From assembly GCA_045560765.1 (NCBI GenBank), contig JBJKZD010000006.1:1-64000 (forward strand): DNA of 64,000 bases. Reading direction: 5' to 3'. This document shows, piece by piece, positions 8,675 to 17,719 of the stretch; within the stretch, counting starts at the first letter, position 1; each line of letters opens with the position of its first letter. This stretch comes from UBA9926 sp913064795 (lineage in GTDB: Bacteria; Pseudomonadota; Gammaproteobacteria; Pseudomonadales; Azotimanducaceae). A program made the translations under genes and the position numbers. Below the pieces are notes generated by a model, which saw only the letters and a list, made by a program, of their open reading frames with translations, did not search any database and had not been told where the DNA came from.

Positions 8675-9699
8675 GGTCGATGTCGTAGCTTTGGGTAATC
8701 GACAAAACGCGCCTGCGGATCAAAAGCAGTCTTTAGCCGTTCTTGCACCCAACCCACAGGATCATTGCGATTGGACCATGTATTCAAAGTGCCTTCGCCA
8801 GGCTTAAAGCAGGTCACTAAGCCATGGGTTTTGTCGATGCTGGGGGGGTCAAGACTGTCAAGCCAGCGCAACCGACCACCCCAGTCAAAGGCAATCAGCC
8901 CCGGCTGTTCCATCGAGACCCCTGAGGGGGCATCCCAACGCCAAAGATGGTGCTGTACTGGGAACTCTAGGTTTTGTATTTTTCGTACGACTGCATCTGA
9001 GTCCGAGCTGATCGCGCCGGTCAACCGATTCTCGGCTTGAGCCACCTGCCCCGGAGAACCGCTAAACCGTAAATACAACACATCCTCAAAAAAAACAGCG
9101 CCCGACAGTCCCCCTTGCCGGCGATACAGCTCGATGGTCCTGATCGCTTGCGCCGGTGACATTGGAAGTTCGAAGACTCGGGTTGCCTTGGGGGCAGGCA
9201 GAACCTTCAGCGCCAGCTCAAGAATCAAGCCTAGACTGCCCATAGAGCCCACCATTAAACGACTCACGTCATAACCCGCTACATTTTTCATGACATCGCC
9301 ACCAAAAACGGCAACCTGCCCTGTTGGTAAGACAACTTTAGCGCCAAGCACATAATCTCGGATACCGCCTAGGAAAGGTCTCGCAGAACCGCCTAGACCC
9401 GCTGCAACGACCCCACCCAGGGTGGAGCCAGGCCCAAGGATCGGAGGGTCAAATGGCAAGAATTGTCCTTGCTCGGCCACTTCAGCTTGCAGATCGATGA
9501 AACGCGTACCCGACCGAGCCCGAATCACCAACTCATCGGGATGATAGTGCAACGTGCCGGTGTGGGTAGCGGTCGAAACAATCCGCGCGCTTGTCGAGGG
9601 CCGCATAAAAGATTTCGATCCGGCACCCTCGGGACACACCTGCTCACCTTCGGCCGCCGCAGCTTCAATTTGGTCAAGAATGGCTTGAGTAGCATCCAT
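8671..9699 (-). CDS. glcE: glycolate oxidase FAD-binding subunit
   Basis: Second flavin-domain subunit of glycolate oxidase, 342 residues. The PCMH-type FAD-binding region includes GAGSKSF near the N-terminus, LPFDPPILGPGSTLGGVVA and the NVAGYDVSRLMVGSMGSLG segment typical of GlcE. ATG at 9699 is chosen because it lies one base after the GlcD stop codon; the frame is open further upstream to 9768, but that would overlap GlcD by about 68 bases. The stop overlaps the GlcF start as ATGA. Confidence 0.95.
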   Translation of the reverse strand: MDATQAILDQIEAAAAEGEQVCPEGAGSKSFMRPSTSARIVSTATHTGTLHYHPDELVIRARSGTRFIDLQAEVAEQGQFLPFDPPILGPGSTLGGVVAAGLGGSARPFLGGIRDYVLGAKVVLPTGQVAVFGGDVMKNVAGYDVSRLMVGSMGSLGLILELALKVLPAPKATRVFELPMSPAQAIRTIELYRRQGGLSGAVFFEDVLYLRFSGSPGQVAQAENRLTGAISSDSDAVVRKIQNLEFPVQHHLWRWDAPSGVSMEQPGLIAFDWGGRLRWLDSLDPPSIDKTHGLVTCFKPGEGTLNTWSNRNDPVGWVQERLKTAFDPQARFVDYPKLRHRP

Positions 9700-9700
9700 G

Positions 9701-11152
9701 TCAAAACCTTGGTAATTCCGGGTGCCGAGTCTGTCCCTGATGAACATGCATCGCCCCAAACTCCGCACATCGGTTCAGGGTCGGCACGGCCTTCCCTGGA
9801 TTCAGCAGACCCTTGGGGTCAAAGGCTGCCTTGATAGCATGAAACACATTCAACTCTACTTCTGAAAATTGAACGCACATTTGATCGATTTTTTCGAGCC
9901 CGACTCCGTGCTCACCGGTAATGGTCCCACCATATTCGAGGCAGATCTGCAAAATATCAGCGCCGAAGGCCTCCGCCTGCTGGAGCTCACCAGGGGCGTT
10001 AACGTCATACAAAATCAATGGATGCAAATTGCCATCCCCTGCATGAAAAACATTGGCGACCCGCAATCCGTAGTGCGTTGAACGTTCTGCGATGGCTGTC
10101 AAAACATCGGCCAGATGGCGTCTAGGGATCGTGCCATCCATACAATAGTAATCCGGCGCAAGACGCCCCACCGCCGGGAACGCGGCTTTTCGGCCCTGCC
10201 ACAACCGGGCTCTAGATGCCGCATCATCCGCACGGGTTAGCGACTTTGCACCCGCTTTCCGCAGAACCGATGACACTTGGTCTGCCATCGCATCGATCTC
10301 ATCAATTCCGCCGTCTAACTCGCACAACAGCAGCGCAGCTGCGTCTCTCGGATAACCCGCTTCAACAAAATCCTCCGCAGCTTGAATCGCGAGACGGTCC
10401 ATCATTTCAAGCCCCGCTGGCAGCACACCTTCGGCAATCACCGCGCTGACTGCATGGGCGGCGGTTTCACTTGAGTCAAAACCCGCCATCAAGACCGTCA
10501 CCGCTTCAGGGCGGGGTAACAACGTCACCGAGACTTCAACAATGACCCCCAGCATACCCTCAGACCCATGGAGCAACGGCAGTAGATCAAACCCGTCACT
10601 CCAAAGCTGATTGTCATCAAGATGGAGCAGCTGGCCGTCGGCTAATAGCACCTTAAGACCACACACATTATGAAGGGTTAAGCCATACTTAAGACAATGT
10701 ACGCCCCCCGAGTTCTCAGCAACGTTGCCGCCAATACTACAGGCGATTTGAGAAGATGGATCGGGCGCATAAAACAACCCATGGCGCTCAACCGCTTGAG
10801 AGATCGCAAGGTTTGTCACGCCTGGCTCAACCCGTGCTTTGAGGCCCGCTGCATCAATTTCTAGGATGTGATTGAACTTGGCCAAGCTGATGAGCAGCCC
10901 ATGAGCCAGGGGCGTTGCACCCCCAGAAAGCCCCGTGCCAGCTCCTCGCACAACCATCGGAACCGATTGGTCATGGCAGAGACCCAGCACAGCTTCCAAC
11001 GCCTTAAGGTTATGCGGCAACACCACCGCAGGAGGCACCACGGCCAGTGCGGTCAAGCCATCGCTCTCATAGACCTTGAGACGACTCGAATCTTCGATCA
11101 AATCCAGATCGGAAATTTTTCGGAGCTGTTGGAGTAAAGCTTTAGGAATCAT
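9701..11152 (-). CDS. glcD: glycolate oxidase FAD-linked catalytic subunit
   Basis: FAD-dependent catalytic subunit of glycolate oxidase, 483 residues, first gene of the operon. The FAD-binding stretch has VVRGAGTGLSGGA, then DPSSQIACSIGGNVAENSGG. The C-terminal half carries FHAGDGNLHP and GTITGEHGVGLEK, the metal/substrate motifs of the FAD-linked oxidase C-domain. Length equals the E. coli type. It is divergent from the riboflavin gene, with 104 bases between the two starts. No GlcC-type regulator or malate synthase is adjacent. Confidence 0.96.
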   Translation of the reverse strand: MIPKALLQQLRKISDLDLIEDSSRLKVYESDGLTALAVVPPAVVLPHNLKALEAVLGLCHDQSVPMVVRGAGTGLSGGATPLAHGLLISLAKFNHILEIDAAGLKARVEPGVTNLAISQAVERHGLFYAPDPSSQIACSIGGNVAENSGGVHCLKYGLTLHNVCGLKVLLADGQLLHLDDNQLWSDGFDLLPLLHGSEGMLGVIVEVSVTLLPRPEAVTVLMAGFDSSETAAHAVSAVIAEGVLPAGLEMMDRLAIQAAEDFVEAGYPRDAAALLLCELDGGIDEIDAMADQVSSVLRKAGAKSLTRADDAASRARLWQGRKAAFPAVGRLAPDYYCMDGTIPRRHLADVLTAIAERSTHYGLRVANVFHAGDGNLHPLILYDVNAPGELQQAEAFGADILQICLEYGGTITGEHGVGLEKIDQMCVQFSEVELNVFHAIKAAFDPKGLLNPGKAVPTLNRCAEFGAMHVHQGQTRHPELPRF

Positions 11153-11227
11153 GCTGGTTTACACTGATGCGGCCACCTGGATTATAGATGCTTTAGCGCA
11201 GAAGACACAGCGCGCCGTGGTCTAGGC

Positions 11228-11259
11228 TATACTGATCGCCCGCTAAGGAGGAACCCGTG
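11228..11259 (+). promoter_or_regulatory. TATACT -10-like box, strong ribosome site and GTG start of the ribB-ribA-like gene
   Basis: TATACT at 11228-11233 resembles a -10 box, but no convincing -35 was seen. AAGGAGG follows at about 11245-11251, six bases before the GTG start at 11257. With a start of transcription near 11240 the leader would be under 20 bases, leaving no room for an FMN riboswitch. Confidence 0.45.
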
Positions 11260-12366
11260 AAATTTAACACCACAGAAGAAATCTTAGAAGATTTCAGACA
11301 CGGAAAAATGGTGCTCATTCTCGATGACGAAGACCGCGAGAATGAGGGCGATCTCATCATTGCAGCCGATGTCGTGACCCCCCAACACATCACTTTTTTT
11401 GCCCGGGAAGCCTGCGGGCTCATCTGCTTGACCATCACCGAAGCTCGGGCACAGCAACTTAAACTACCGCTGATGGTGGACCACAACTCATCCCAGCACG
11501 AGACCAACTTCACAGTTTCCATTGAGGCCGCCGAAGGTATTTCGACCGGGATATCAGCGGCGGATCGCACAAGAACCGTACGTGCTGCGGTTGCCAAAAA
11601 CGCGAGACCCGAGGACATCGTGATGCCCGGACATATCTTTCCTCTCATCGCTAAACGCGGAGGCGTTCTGAATCGTGCAGGCCATACCGAGGCCGGTTGT
11701 GACCTTGCACGCATGGCCGGTTATGAAGCAGCAGCTGTGATTGTCGAGGTCATGAACGAAGACGGCACGATGGCCCAGCGACCGGAGCTCGAAGAATTTG
11801 CGGAAAAACATGAGATCAAAATTGGTACCATCGCTGATCTCATTGAATATCGGGTTATTAACGATAAGACCGTCAGTGCGGTGGACGTCAAAACGATCAG
11901 CACCGAGGCTGGAGAATTTCAGCTGCACACCTACGAAGACAGCACCTCGGATGCGATTCATTTGGCCTTAACAAAAGGCACTATCAACAGTGAAACGCCG
12001 TGTTTGGTGCGAGTTCAAACCATCAATGTTTTGCGCGACGTCTTGGGCGCAGACAGACCCGGATTTGACCAATCCTGGTCAACGAGTGCCTCTCTTGAGG
12101 CCATTTCGAAGTCGGATTGCGGCGTTTTGGTGATCGTTGGCCAACCCCATGCACCCGAGCAAGAACTCGCGCAAATTCAATCGTTCCCAGAGATACCGGT
12201 AGCAGACCGCTCGGTCGCCGAATCGGGTGTCTATCGGGTCATCGGTGCGGGTTCGCAGATTCTTCGGGATCTTGGGGTGGGTAAAATGCGGCTCCTATCG
12301 AGCCCGACCCGGTACAACGCCTTATCGGGTTTTGGCCTTGAGGTCATTGAATTTATAGAGGCATGA
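11257..12366 (+). CDS. ribB: 3,4-dihydroxy-2-butanone 4-phosphate synthase fused to a degenerate GTP cyclohydrolase II-like domain
   Basis: The N-terminal domain (about 1-205) is RibB: it converts ribulose 5-phosphate to the four-carbon riboflavin precursor. It shows the acidic loop DDEDRENEGDL, the HTEAGCDLARMAG segment and the family length. The C-terminal domain (about 210-369) aligns with GTP cyclohydrolase II in order and size. However, the zinc site, usually C-x10-C-x-C around GSLRCDCG, reads VRVQTINVLRDVLG with no cysteines, so GTP cyclohydrolase activity is not expected. Gammaproteobacterial RibBX proteins with this loss are known; a separate ribA would be needed elsewhere. The start is GTG at 11257 with a strong AAGGAGG. 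Confidence 0.93.
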   Translation: MKFNTTEEILEDFRHGKMVLILDDEDRENEGDLIIAADVVTPQHITFFAREACGLICLTITEARAQQLKLPLMVDHNSSQHETNFTVSIEAAEGISTGISAADRTRTVRAAVAKNARPEDIVMPGHIFPLIAKRGGVLNRAGHTEAGCDLARMAGYEAAAVIVEVMNEDGTMAQRPELEEFAEKHEIKIGTIADLIEYRVINDKTVSAVDVKTISTEAGEFQLHTYEDSTSDAIHLALTKGTINSETPCLVRVQTINVLRDVLGADRPGFDQSWSTSASLEAISKSDCGVLVIVGQPHAPEQELAQIQSFPEIPVADRSVAESGVYRVIGAGSQILRDLGVGKMRLLSSPTRYNALSGFGLEVIEFIEA

Positions 12367-12430
12367 GCCCATCATCGTTCACAAAGCATTGTTTGTCCGA
12401 CCACATTTTGCCCTTATGAGGCGCGATAAT

Positions 12431-13063
12431 ATGACTGATTCACTGAGTGTCGTTACCCAGGCGGGTGCTGCACCGACGGAAACCAATCTCGCGAGAATTC
12501 TTCGCGTCAATCTCCTAGGGCAAGGCCCCAAGGCCTTAAGTGGTCTTCCTGACCGTGTGACGCTTCAAGACAATAAAACAAAGAGACTGATTCGACTTGC
12601 AATCACCGCCCAGGGAATTGTTCTGAGCCGAGCAAAGGCATCATCGGTCATCGACGTGACTGGAAACTTCGATCCGTTTAAAGGTTCTCCTCCCGAATTT
12701 TCGGTTCGAGCCGGTTGGCGCCGACCCCTTCTGAAATCCAGGTTGCGGGCACTTTTGACCCCTCGATTCAAGCCATGGGCTGTGGCGGCCTCCGAATTGT
12801 TCGATCGCTCCAATCAAACTAAAAACAGCGAGCTGACCATCACGATGCGCTGCAACGACACCGATGAGCAGCATGTGTGGGGGCGAGGTTCAGAAAACGT
12901 ATCGATTATTGCCAGTCAACAAACGTTAACGCATCTCTTCAACGGGATCTCGATGCTGATCGATGATATCTTAAAAGGCAGAATTCAGTGTCAGGCGAGT
13001 ATGCGAAATATTGCCCTGATTACGGATGCAACGATCGATCAATGGTTGGACTCAACGCCATGA
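12431..13063 (+). CDS. hypothetical protein, possibly SCP2-like
   Basis: A 210-residue cytoplasmic protein that I do not firmly recognise. The C-terminal half, with a TLTHLFNGISMLIDDILKG helix followed by a GRIQCQASMRNIALITDA strand, resembles the end of SCP2 sterol-carrier-like domains, in which a ligand-binding pocket is closed by the last helix. There is no signal peptide or membrane segment. ATG at 12431 is preferred over a TTG at 12389. The stop codon overlaps the ATG of the ligase downstream (ATGA), so the two are probably co-translated and may act on the same small molecule. Confidence 0.7.
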   Translation: MTDSLSVVTQAGAAPTETNLARILRVNLLGQGPKALSGLPDRVTLQDNKTKRLIRLAITAQGIVLSRAKASSVIDVTGNFDPFKGSPPEFSVRAGWRRPLLKSRLRALLTPRFKPWAVAASELFDRSNQTKNSELTITMRCNDTDEQHVWGRGSENVSIIASQQTLTHLFNGISMLIDDILKGRIQCQASMRNIALITDATIDQWLDSTP

Positions 13064-14454
13064 ATGCACCTTTTAAAGGGGAAAGTGATCTCAATGCCTG
13101 GCTCGACCGACATCATGTATCACGAATTAGAACCCAAGCGACGGACCTGGATGGCTTCGCCCTAGGAAAGTACTGTGCCCGCGAAAAATTTTTAAAGGCC
13201 TTGCCAATTGGCCATAACCTTGCCGATGTCTCCCTGGGATCTGACAGTAAGAGCACGCCCCACCTCGGCTTCTGGCATAGCTTCCGTCAAGGCGCCATTG
13301 GAGATATCGCGCTCAAGCCTGACCTTGATACGCTCGTCCCTGATGGTTTAGAAAGTGATCTTGGCCACGCGATCTGCGATTTCGCTCAGCTTGATGGTTC
13401 CCCTATTTCGCTCTGCCCGCGCACCAAACTCAAAACATTAGAGCAGCAGCTGGCCGATCAAGGATTGTCGGTCAAATGCACCTTCGAGCTTGAATTTTTT
13501 CTTTTCCACAACTCGTATGCTGATGCCGCGAGAAAGCGTTACCAAAACTTAAGCCCGGTTGGCGCTTCGCCGCTAGAAACCATCTATTTTCTCAGAGATT
13601 CGTTTCATGCAGCACCGTTCATGCAACAGGTTCTTGACCGACTCGATTGGTATGGGATCCCTTGGGAGGCATGGAATGACGAGAACGGGCTCGGCCAAAT
13701 AGAATTGAATCTAACACCCACGACACCGACAGAAATGGCTGACCGTGTGGTGAGAGCAAAGCAAATTATCTTTGAAACGGCGGTCCAGCAAGGCCTTTCT
13801 GCAACCTTCATGGCCCACCCCCAAGAGGGTTTTTCCAATGGCATGCACGTCCATCACTCCCTACTGAGAGACGGCATCCCACAATTTTTTGACTCAAGTG
13901 CGCGCAACCGCCGGTCGCCGCTACTGATGAACTGGTTAGGTGGCCTCCTCAGCACGATGGATGCGTCGGTCAGTTATCTATGTCCTAGTCCCAATTCTTA
14001 TCGAAGACTGAAGGAATTTGCAGCACCACCAGTGACTGCAACCTGGGGAGAGGAAAATAAATCAACCGGCATTCGTCTCATTTGCGATGCTCCCAAAAGT
14101 GCACGCATCGAACACCGCGTGGGGGCTGGCGACCTTAACCCCTATCTTGCGATGGCAGCCATACTGGCAGGGGGGCTGGTTGGGCTTTCCGAGGAGAAGC
14201 CGCCGCCACCCGAATTCACCGATCTGGGTTGGGGCATTCCAGACTCCGTACCTCGATTGCCCTCTGACATCATGTCCGCTGCAAAGGCCTTACAATCTGC
14301 AACCAAACTCAAGACATTTCTCAATGCCGAAGACGTTGATTACTGGGTTAAGTCCCGCAGACACGAGTGGATGCTGTTCCACCGGGCAGGCGTTGATCCG
14401 GATAGCGCGACACCGACCCAATGGGAGTACGAACGATATTTTGCGACCGTTTAA
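13060..14454 (+). CDS. glutamine-synthetase family ligase (gamma-glutamyl-amine/PuuA-like)
   Basis: 464-residue member of the glutamine synthetase fold. The catalytic-domain motifs are GQIELNL, NGMHVHHSLL, the ATP/phosphate region WGEENKSTGIRL and ARIEHRVGAGDLNPYLAMAA. The N-terminal beta-grasp part has the DLDGFALGKYC pattern seen in gamma-glutamylpolyamine synthetases and FluG-like enzymes rather than the loop of ammonia-using GlnA. The expected reaction is ATP-dependent joining of glutamate to an amine; the amine is unknown. The start is ATG at 13060, coupled by ATGA to the preceding gene. An open frame to 12988 would overlap that gene. Confidence 0.88.
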   Translation: MNAPFKGESDLNAWLDRHHVSRIRTQATDLDGFALGKYCAREKFLKALPIGHNLADVSLGSDSKSTPHLGFWHSFRQGAIGDIALKPDLDTLVPDGLESDLGHAICDFAQLDGSPISLCPRTKLKTLEQQLADQGLSVKCTFELEFFLFHNSYADAARKRYQNLSPVGASPLETIYFLRDSFHAAPFMQQVLDRLDWYGIPWEAWNDENGLGQIELNLTPTTPTEMADRVVRAKQIIFETAVQQGLSATFMAHPQEGFSNGMHVHHSLLRDGIPQFFDSSARNRRSPLLMNWLGGLLSTMDASVSYLCPSPNSYRRLKEFAAPPVTATWGEENKSTGIRLICDAPKSARIEHRVGAGDLNPYLAMAAILAGGLVGLSEEKPPPPEFTDLGWGIPDSVPRLPSDIMSAAKALQSATKLKTFLNAEDVDYWVKSRRHEWMLFHRAGVDPDSATPTQWEYERYFATV

Positions 14455-14520
14455 ATTGCTCAGCGATTGAGCGACCAGCGCAATAGCCTAAAGATCATTT
14501 TGTTTGCCGGAAAAAGGACT

Positions 14521-14543
14521 AAAAAAGGGCACAGTTTAGCCCT
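14521..14543 (-). terminator. possible rho-independent terminator of the HD-GYP gene
   Basis: Read on the minus strand, AGGGC / GCCCT form a 5-bp stem with an 8-base loop, followed by six T residues. It lies about 100 bases beyond the stop of the HD-GYP gene. The stem is short, so this is tentative. Confidence 0.4.
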
Positions 14544-14644
14544 ATTTCAACGCGCGTATTATCTCGGGCACCGCTTTATCTCAGGATCGATTTTTTTCAA
14601 CCTTGCTAGCGCCCAGACTCGTTAACAGTCACACTGACTGTGGA

Positions 14645-16411
14645 TCAAGCCACCCGGTACTCGTTGATATCGATTTCATCGATCTGATCTTCGAGTAAGA
14701 ACTTATCCGCATAGTCCTTGTAAACACCGCTGTCGAGAAACAAGTGATAGAGGTCTTTGTCCATATGATTGTCCTTCGCCATAAAGGACATAATCCTCAG
14801 ACTCTGAGATAAAGTCTTACGGTCTTTATAGGGCCGATCAGCAGCGGTTAATGCCTCAAAGACATCAGCAATCGCCATCACCCTAGCCTGAATCGACATT
14901 TGATCACCCGTTAAACGACGCGGGTATCCCGTACCATCTATTTTTTCGTGGTGACCGCAGGCAATTTCTGGGACACGTTTGAGCGACTTTGGCAACGGCA
15001 AATTTTCGAGCATCACTGCCGTTTGAACGATATGATCATTAATAATGAATCGCTCTTCGTTGGTTAAAGTTCCTCGGGAGATACTGAGATTGTAGACCTC
15101 TCCCTTGTTAAATTTATATTCAGGCACATCAACTTTAAAGCCGTAGGGGTTTTGTGGATCTGCGCTAAAAGGGAGCACCTCATAGGGAATCAAATGATCA
15201 TCACGGTCGTCCAGCAGCGGCTCTTCACACGGCAGGATGGGTGCCGGCGTCCGCTCAAAGCGCTTACGCTCTTCAATTGAGATCCCTACCCGATTGTCCA
15301 GCGTTCGCACAACTTTTTGGTCGGCGATCGAACGAACCCGCTCTTTTGCCTCATCATCAAGGAACTCACCACCCACATTGGTTTCGGCGATAAAGTAGTA
15401 ATCAGAATCAATCTGAGCCAGCTCCTCGGCCAATTTTGCTTCCAAGCTAGGAGCATCGCCGCCAGCGATAATCTCCTTTAGACAGCGAATTTCTGCATCA
15501 CGCTTGATCACTTCGAACCGCGCTCGGACTTCGTGAATACGATCGGTTATGGTCTCTAACTTGGTCGCTTTATCAACAACGTATTCCGGGGTCACCACTT
15601 TACCGCAGTCGTGCATCCACGACGCGACATACAGTTCATAGCGATCTTCTTCTGACAAATTAAAATCTTTAAAAACCCCAGATTTTTCTGCATTTGCTGC
15701 CTCAGTCAGCATTTGCGCGAGTTCTGGTACCCGCTGACAATGTCCTCCGGTGTAGGGTGACTTGGCATCAAGCGCATTGGCCAACAATTGAATAAAAGCT
15801 TGCTGCAAATCCGTCATCTCTTTAAGCAAAGTAGCGTTATCGAGTGCCACGGCGGCTTGGGAGGCAAGGGCCTCAATGATGGGTTGTATATCCCCGTCAA
15901 ACGGGCCGACTTCTTGACTCTCTGGATCGGTTCGATTAAGCAGTTGTAAGACACCAATCACTTCATCGGCGTTATTTTTCATCGGTACAGTCAGAAAGGA
16001 GGTCGATCTAAAGCCCTTGAACCCAAATGCTTCGTCAAACTTTTTCGTGCCACTAAAATCGAAATCGTCCGATAGATAAACGTCAGGAATATTGACGGTC
16101 TGGCCCATGTTTGCGGCAAACGTCACAATGTTGTGGGTATTAGGTTTTCCCTCGTCGTTTAAGAGCGCCATTGGTGGCAATGTCACCTCTGACCCTGTTG
16201 TTCCACCCTGGGCGATTTCTAAAGAATTCGTGCGGACAATCTCAAATTTTAGAAAATCTTCATCTCTGAGGTAGAGCGTCCCCCCATCCGCTTTAGAAAT
16301 ATCCATTGCCTCAAGAAGAATCTTCTCCATAAGGACCGTGGTGTCCTTTTCGGCGGACAGTGCAATCCCAATCTCGATCAATCGATTGGCGGAACTCATT
16401 TCGCTGGTCAT
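14645..16411 (-). CDS. GAF and HD-GYP domain protein, probable cyclic-di-GMP phosphodiesterase
   Basis: 588-residue cytoplasmic signalling protein. Residues about 5-195 form a GAF sensor domain (VLMEKILLEAMDISKADGGTLYL, then FLTVPMKN and VIGVLQLLN). The HD-GYP domain follows: HDCGK with His267-Asp268, then HHEKIDGTGYP at 487-497, which carries the second metal His pair and the GYP signature. Between them, about 283-447, lies an insertion of roughly 165 residues that most HD-GYP domains lack. Expected function is hydrolysis of cyclic di-GMP controlled by a ligand bound at GAF. The gene is alone, divergent from the hydrolase at 16541. Confidence 0.9.
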   Translation of the reverse strand: MTSEMSSANRLIEIGIALSAEKDTTVLMEKILLEAMDISKADGGTLYLRDEDFLKFEIVRTNSLEIAQGGTTGSEVTLPPMALLNDEGKPNTHNIVTFAANMGQTVNIPDVYLSDDFDFSGTKKFDEAFGFKGFRSTSFLTVPMKNNADEVIGVLQLLNRTDPESQEVGPFDGDIQPIIEALASQAAVALDNATLLKEMTDLQQAFIQLLANALDAKSPYTGGHCQRVPELAQMLTEAANAEKSGVFKDFNLSEEDRYELYVASWMHDCGKVVTPEYVVDKATKLETITDRIHEVRARFEVIKRDAEIRCLKEIIAGGDAPSLEAKLAEELAQIDSDYYFIAETNVGGEFLDDEAKERVRSIADQKVVRTLDNRVGISIEERKRFERTPAPILPCEEPLLDDRDDHLIPYEVLPFSADPQNPYGFKVDVPEYKFNKGEVYNLSISRGTLTNEERFIINDHIVQTAVMLENLPLPKSLKRVPEIACGHHEKIDGTGYPRRLTGDQMSIQARVMAIADVFEALTAADRPYKDRKTLSQSLRIMSFMAKDNHMDKDLYHLFLDSGVYKDYADKFLLEDQIDEIDINEYRVA

Positions 16412-16540
16412 GACCTCTCCTCCCTTTTTAATCGCTGCGTTCTAAGCAGTATATTGGACAATTCATTGCAAAATGCAAAATATATCGTCCCTCCCTGCAC
16501 GGCGTAATCTGATAGAATCGATCCTATTGAGGAGCTGACT

Positions 16541-17446
16541 ATGACTGTAAAGATCCCTTACGTTTATCAATATGACTTTGACTATGCCAAGCTAGAAATC
16601 GTCTCCCCTTTGGTCCGGAGAATCACCGCCCGCAACCCATCGGGTTTTACCTTTAACGGCACGGGCACCTACATTATTGGTCACGGGAATGTGGCGGTCA
16701 TCGATCCAGGACCCATGATCGATGAGCACATCAAAGCTCTGGAGCATACACTCTCCGGGGAGCGAGTTACCCATATTCTGATTACTCACACGCATATGGA
16801 TCATTCTCCTGCGGCTGAACCTCTAAAACAGATCTGGGGATCACCAACCTTCGGTTTTGGGCGTCATGGCGCCGGAAAAATTGCGGAAGGAACGCCGATA
16901 GAAGAAGGCGGTGACATGGCTTTTGAACCGGATCATCATGTATCCGATGGTGAGATCATTCAGGGAGATGGATGGACCATTGAATGCGTTTACACCCCTG
17001 GACATACCTCTAATCACATGTGTTACTGCCTACAGGAAGAAAAGGCCCTATTTACAGGTGATCATGTGATGGGTTGGTCGACAAGCGTCATCGGACCGCC
17101 TGACGGCGACATGACAGCGTATATGGACAGCCTCAAAAAATTACAACTTCGAGATGATCAAATCTACTGGCCGACCCATGGGACAGCGATCACCGATGTC
17201 CAACCCTTTGTTCAAGCGTTCATCGATCACCGAAGAGAGCGAGAACAGCAGATTATGGCGTGCTTGAGAGACGGTATTACTCAAATCCCAGACATGGTCC
17301 CGGTGATGTACACCCAAACCGATCCAAGAATGTTCCCGGCCGCAGAACGATCTGTGCTCAGCGCCATGATCCGGCTTATAGAAACCGGGGAAGTGTTGTG
17401 CCGCGAAACGCCCACCACCCAAACAACTTTCTCATTGCCCGAGTAG
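16541..17446 (+). CDS. metallo-beta-lactamase-fold hydrolase (glyoxalase II/LACTB2-like)
   Basis: 301-residue cytoplasmic metallohydrolase. The metal-binding signature HTHMDH is at 83-88, with further ligands in TPGHTSNHMCY, FTGDHVMGW and PTHGTAI. A C-terminal winged-helix-like tail (DHRREREQQIMACLRDG and after) is typical of LACTB2-type members. The substrate is probably a thioester or ester, not a beta-lactam. GAGGAG 6-7 bases before the ATG supports the start. The gene converges with an acyl-CoA dehydrogenase gene across a repeat-bearing spacer. Confidence 0.88.
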   Translation: MTVKIPYVYQYDFDYAKLEIVSPLVRRITARNPSGFTFNGTGTYIIGHGNVAVIDPGPMIDEHIKALEHTLSGERVTHILITHTHMDHSPAAEPLKQIWGSPTFGFGRHGAGKIAEGTPIEEGGDMAFEPDHHVSDGEIIQGDGWTIECVYTPGHTSNHMCYCLQEEKALFTGDHVMGWSTSVIGPPDGDMTAYMDSLKKLQLRDDQIYWPTHGTAITDVQPFVQAFIDHRREREQQIMACLRDGITQIPDMVPVMYTQTDPRMFPAAERSVLSAMIRLIETGEVLCRETPTTQTTFSLPE

Positions 17447-17452
17447 GGGACT

Positions 17453-17557
17453 TTCTTGAAGTAGCACTTCTTGAAGTAGCACTTCTTGCAGGAGAGCTTC
17501 GTGGATGAGGGCCTCTTGTAGCAGAGCCTCTTTCAAGGAACCCTCTTGGCAGCATCA
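17453..17557. repeat. degenerate 15-bp tandem repeat, about seven units
   Basis: Units start at 17453 with TTCTTGAAGTAGCAC twice in a row, then five increasingly divergent copies (17483, 17498, 17513, 17528, 17543) that keep the 15-bp period. It lies just after the stop of the hydrolase gene in a 273-base convergent spacer. No gene is seen in the spacer. Confidence 0.75.
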
Positions 17558-17719
17558 TCGAAGCATGTCGCCTCGCCCTTAACCTGCTCACTGCCCAGCC
17601 CCAACGTTGATGGAGCAGCCTTCGGTTTTGCGCGCCTGCCAGTATAAGACTTGTTATCGTAGCGCGTGTTGACACGCTCTTAGACACTCTGCTGGCGTCA
17701 TCGAGTGCAATCTCAGGGA

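Noticed and set aside
11153..11256. FMN riboswitch upstream of the riboflavin gene
   Set aside because: Only 104 bases separate it from the divergent glcD start and a -10-like box lies at 11228, so no room for the roughly 130-base RFN element; no conserved RFN blocks are seen.
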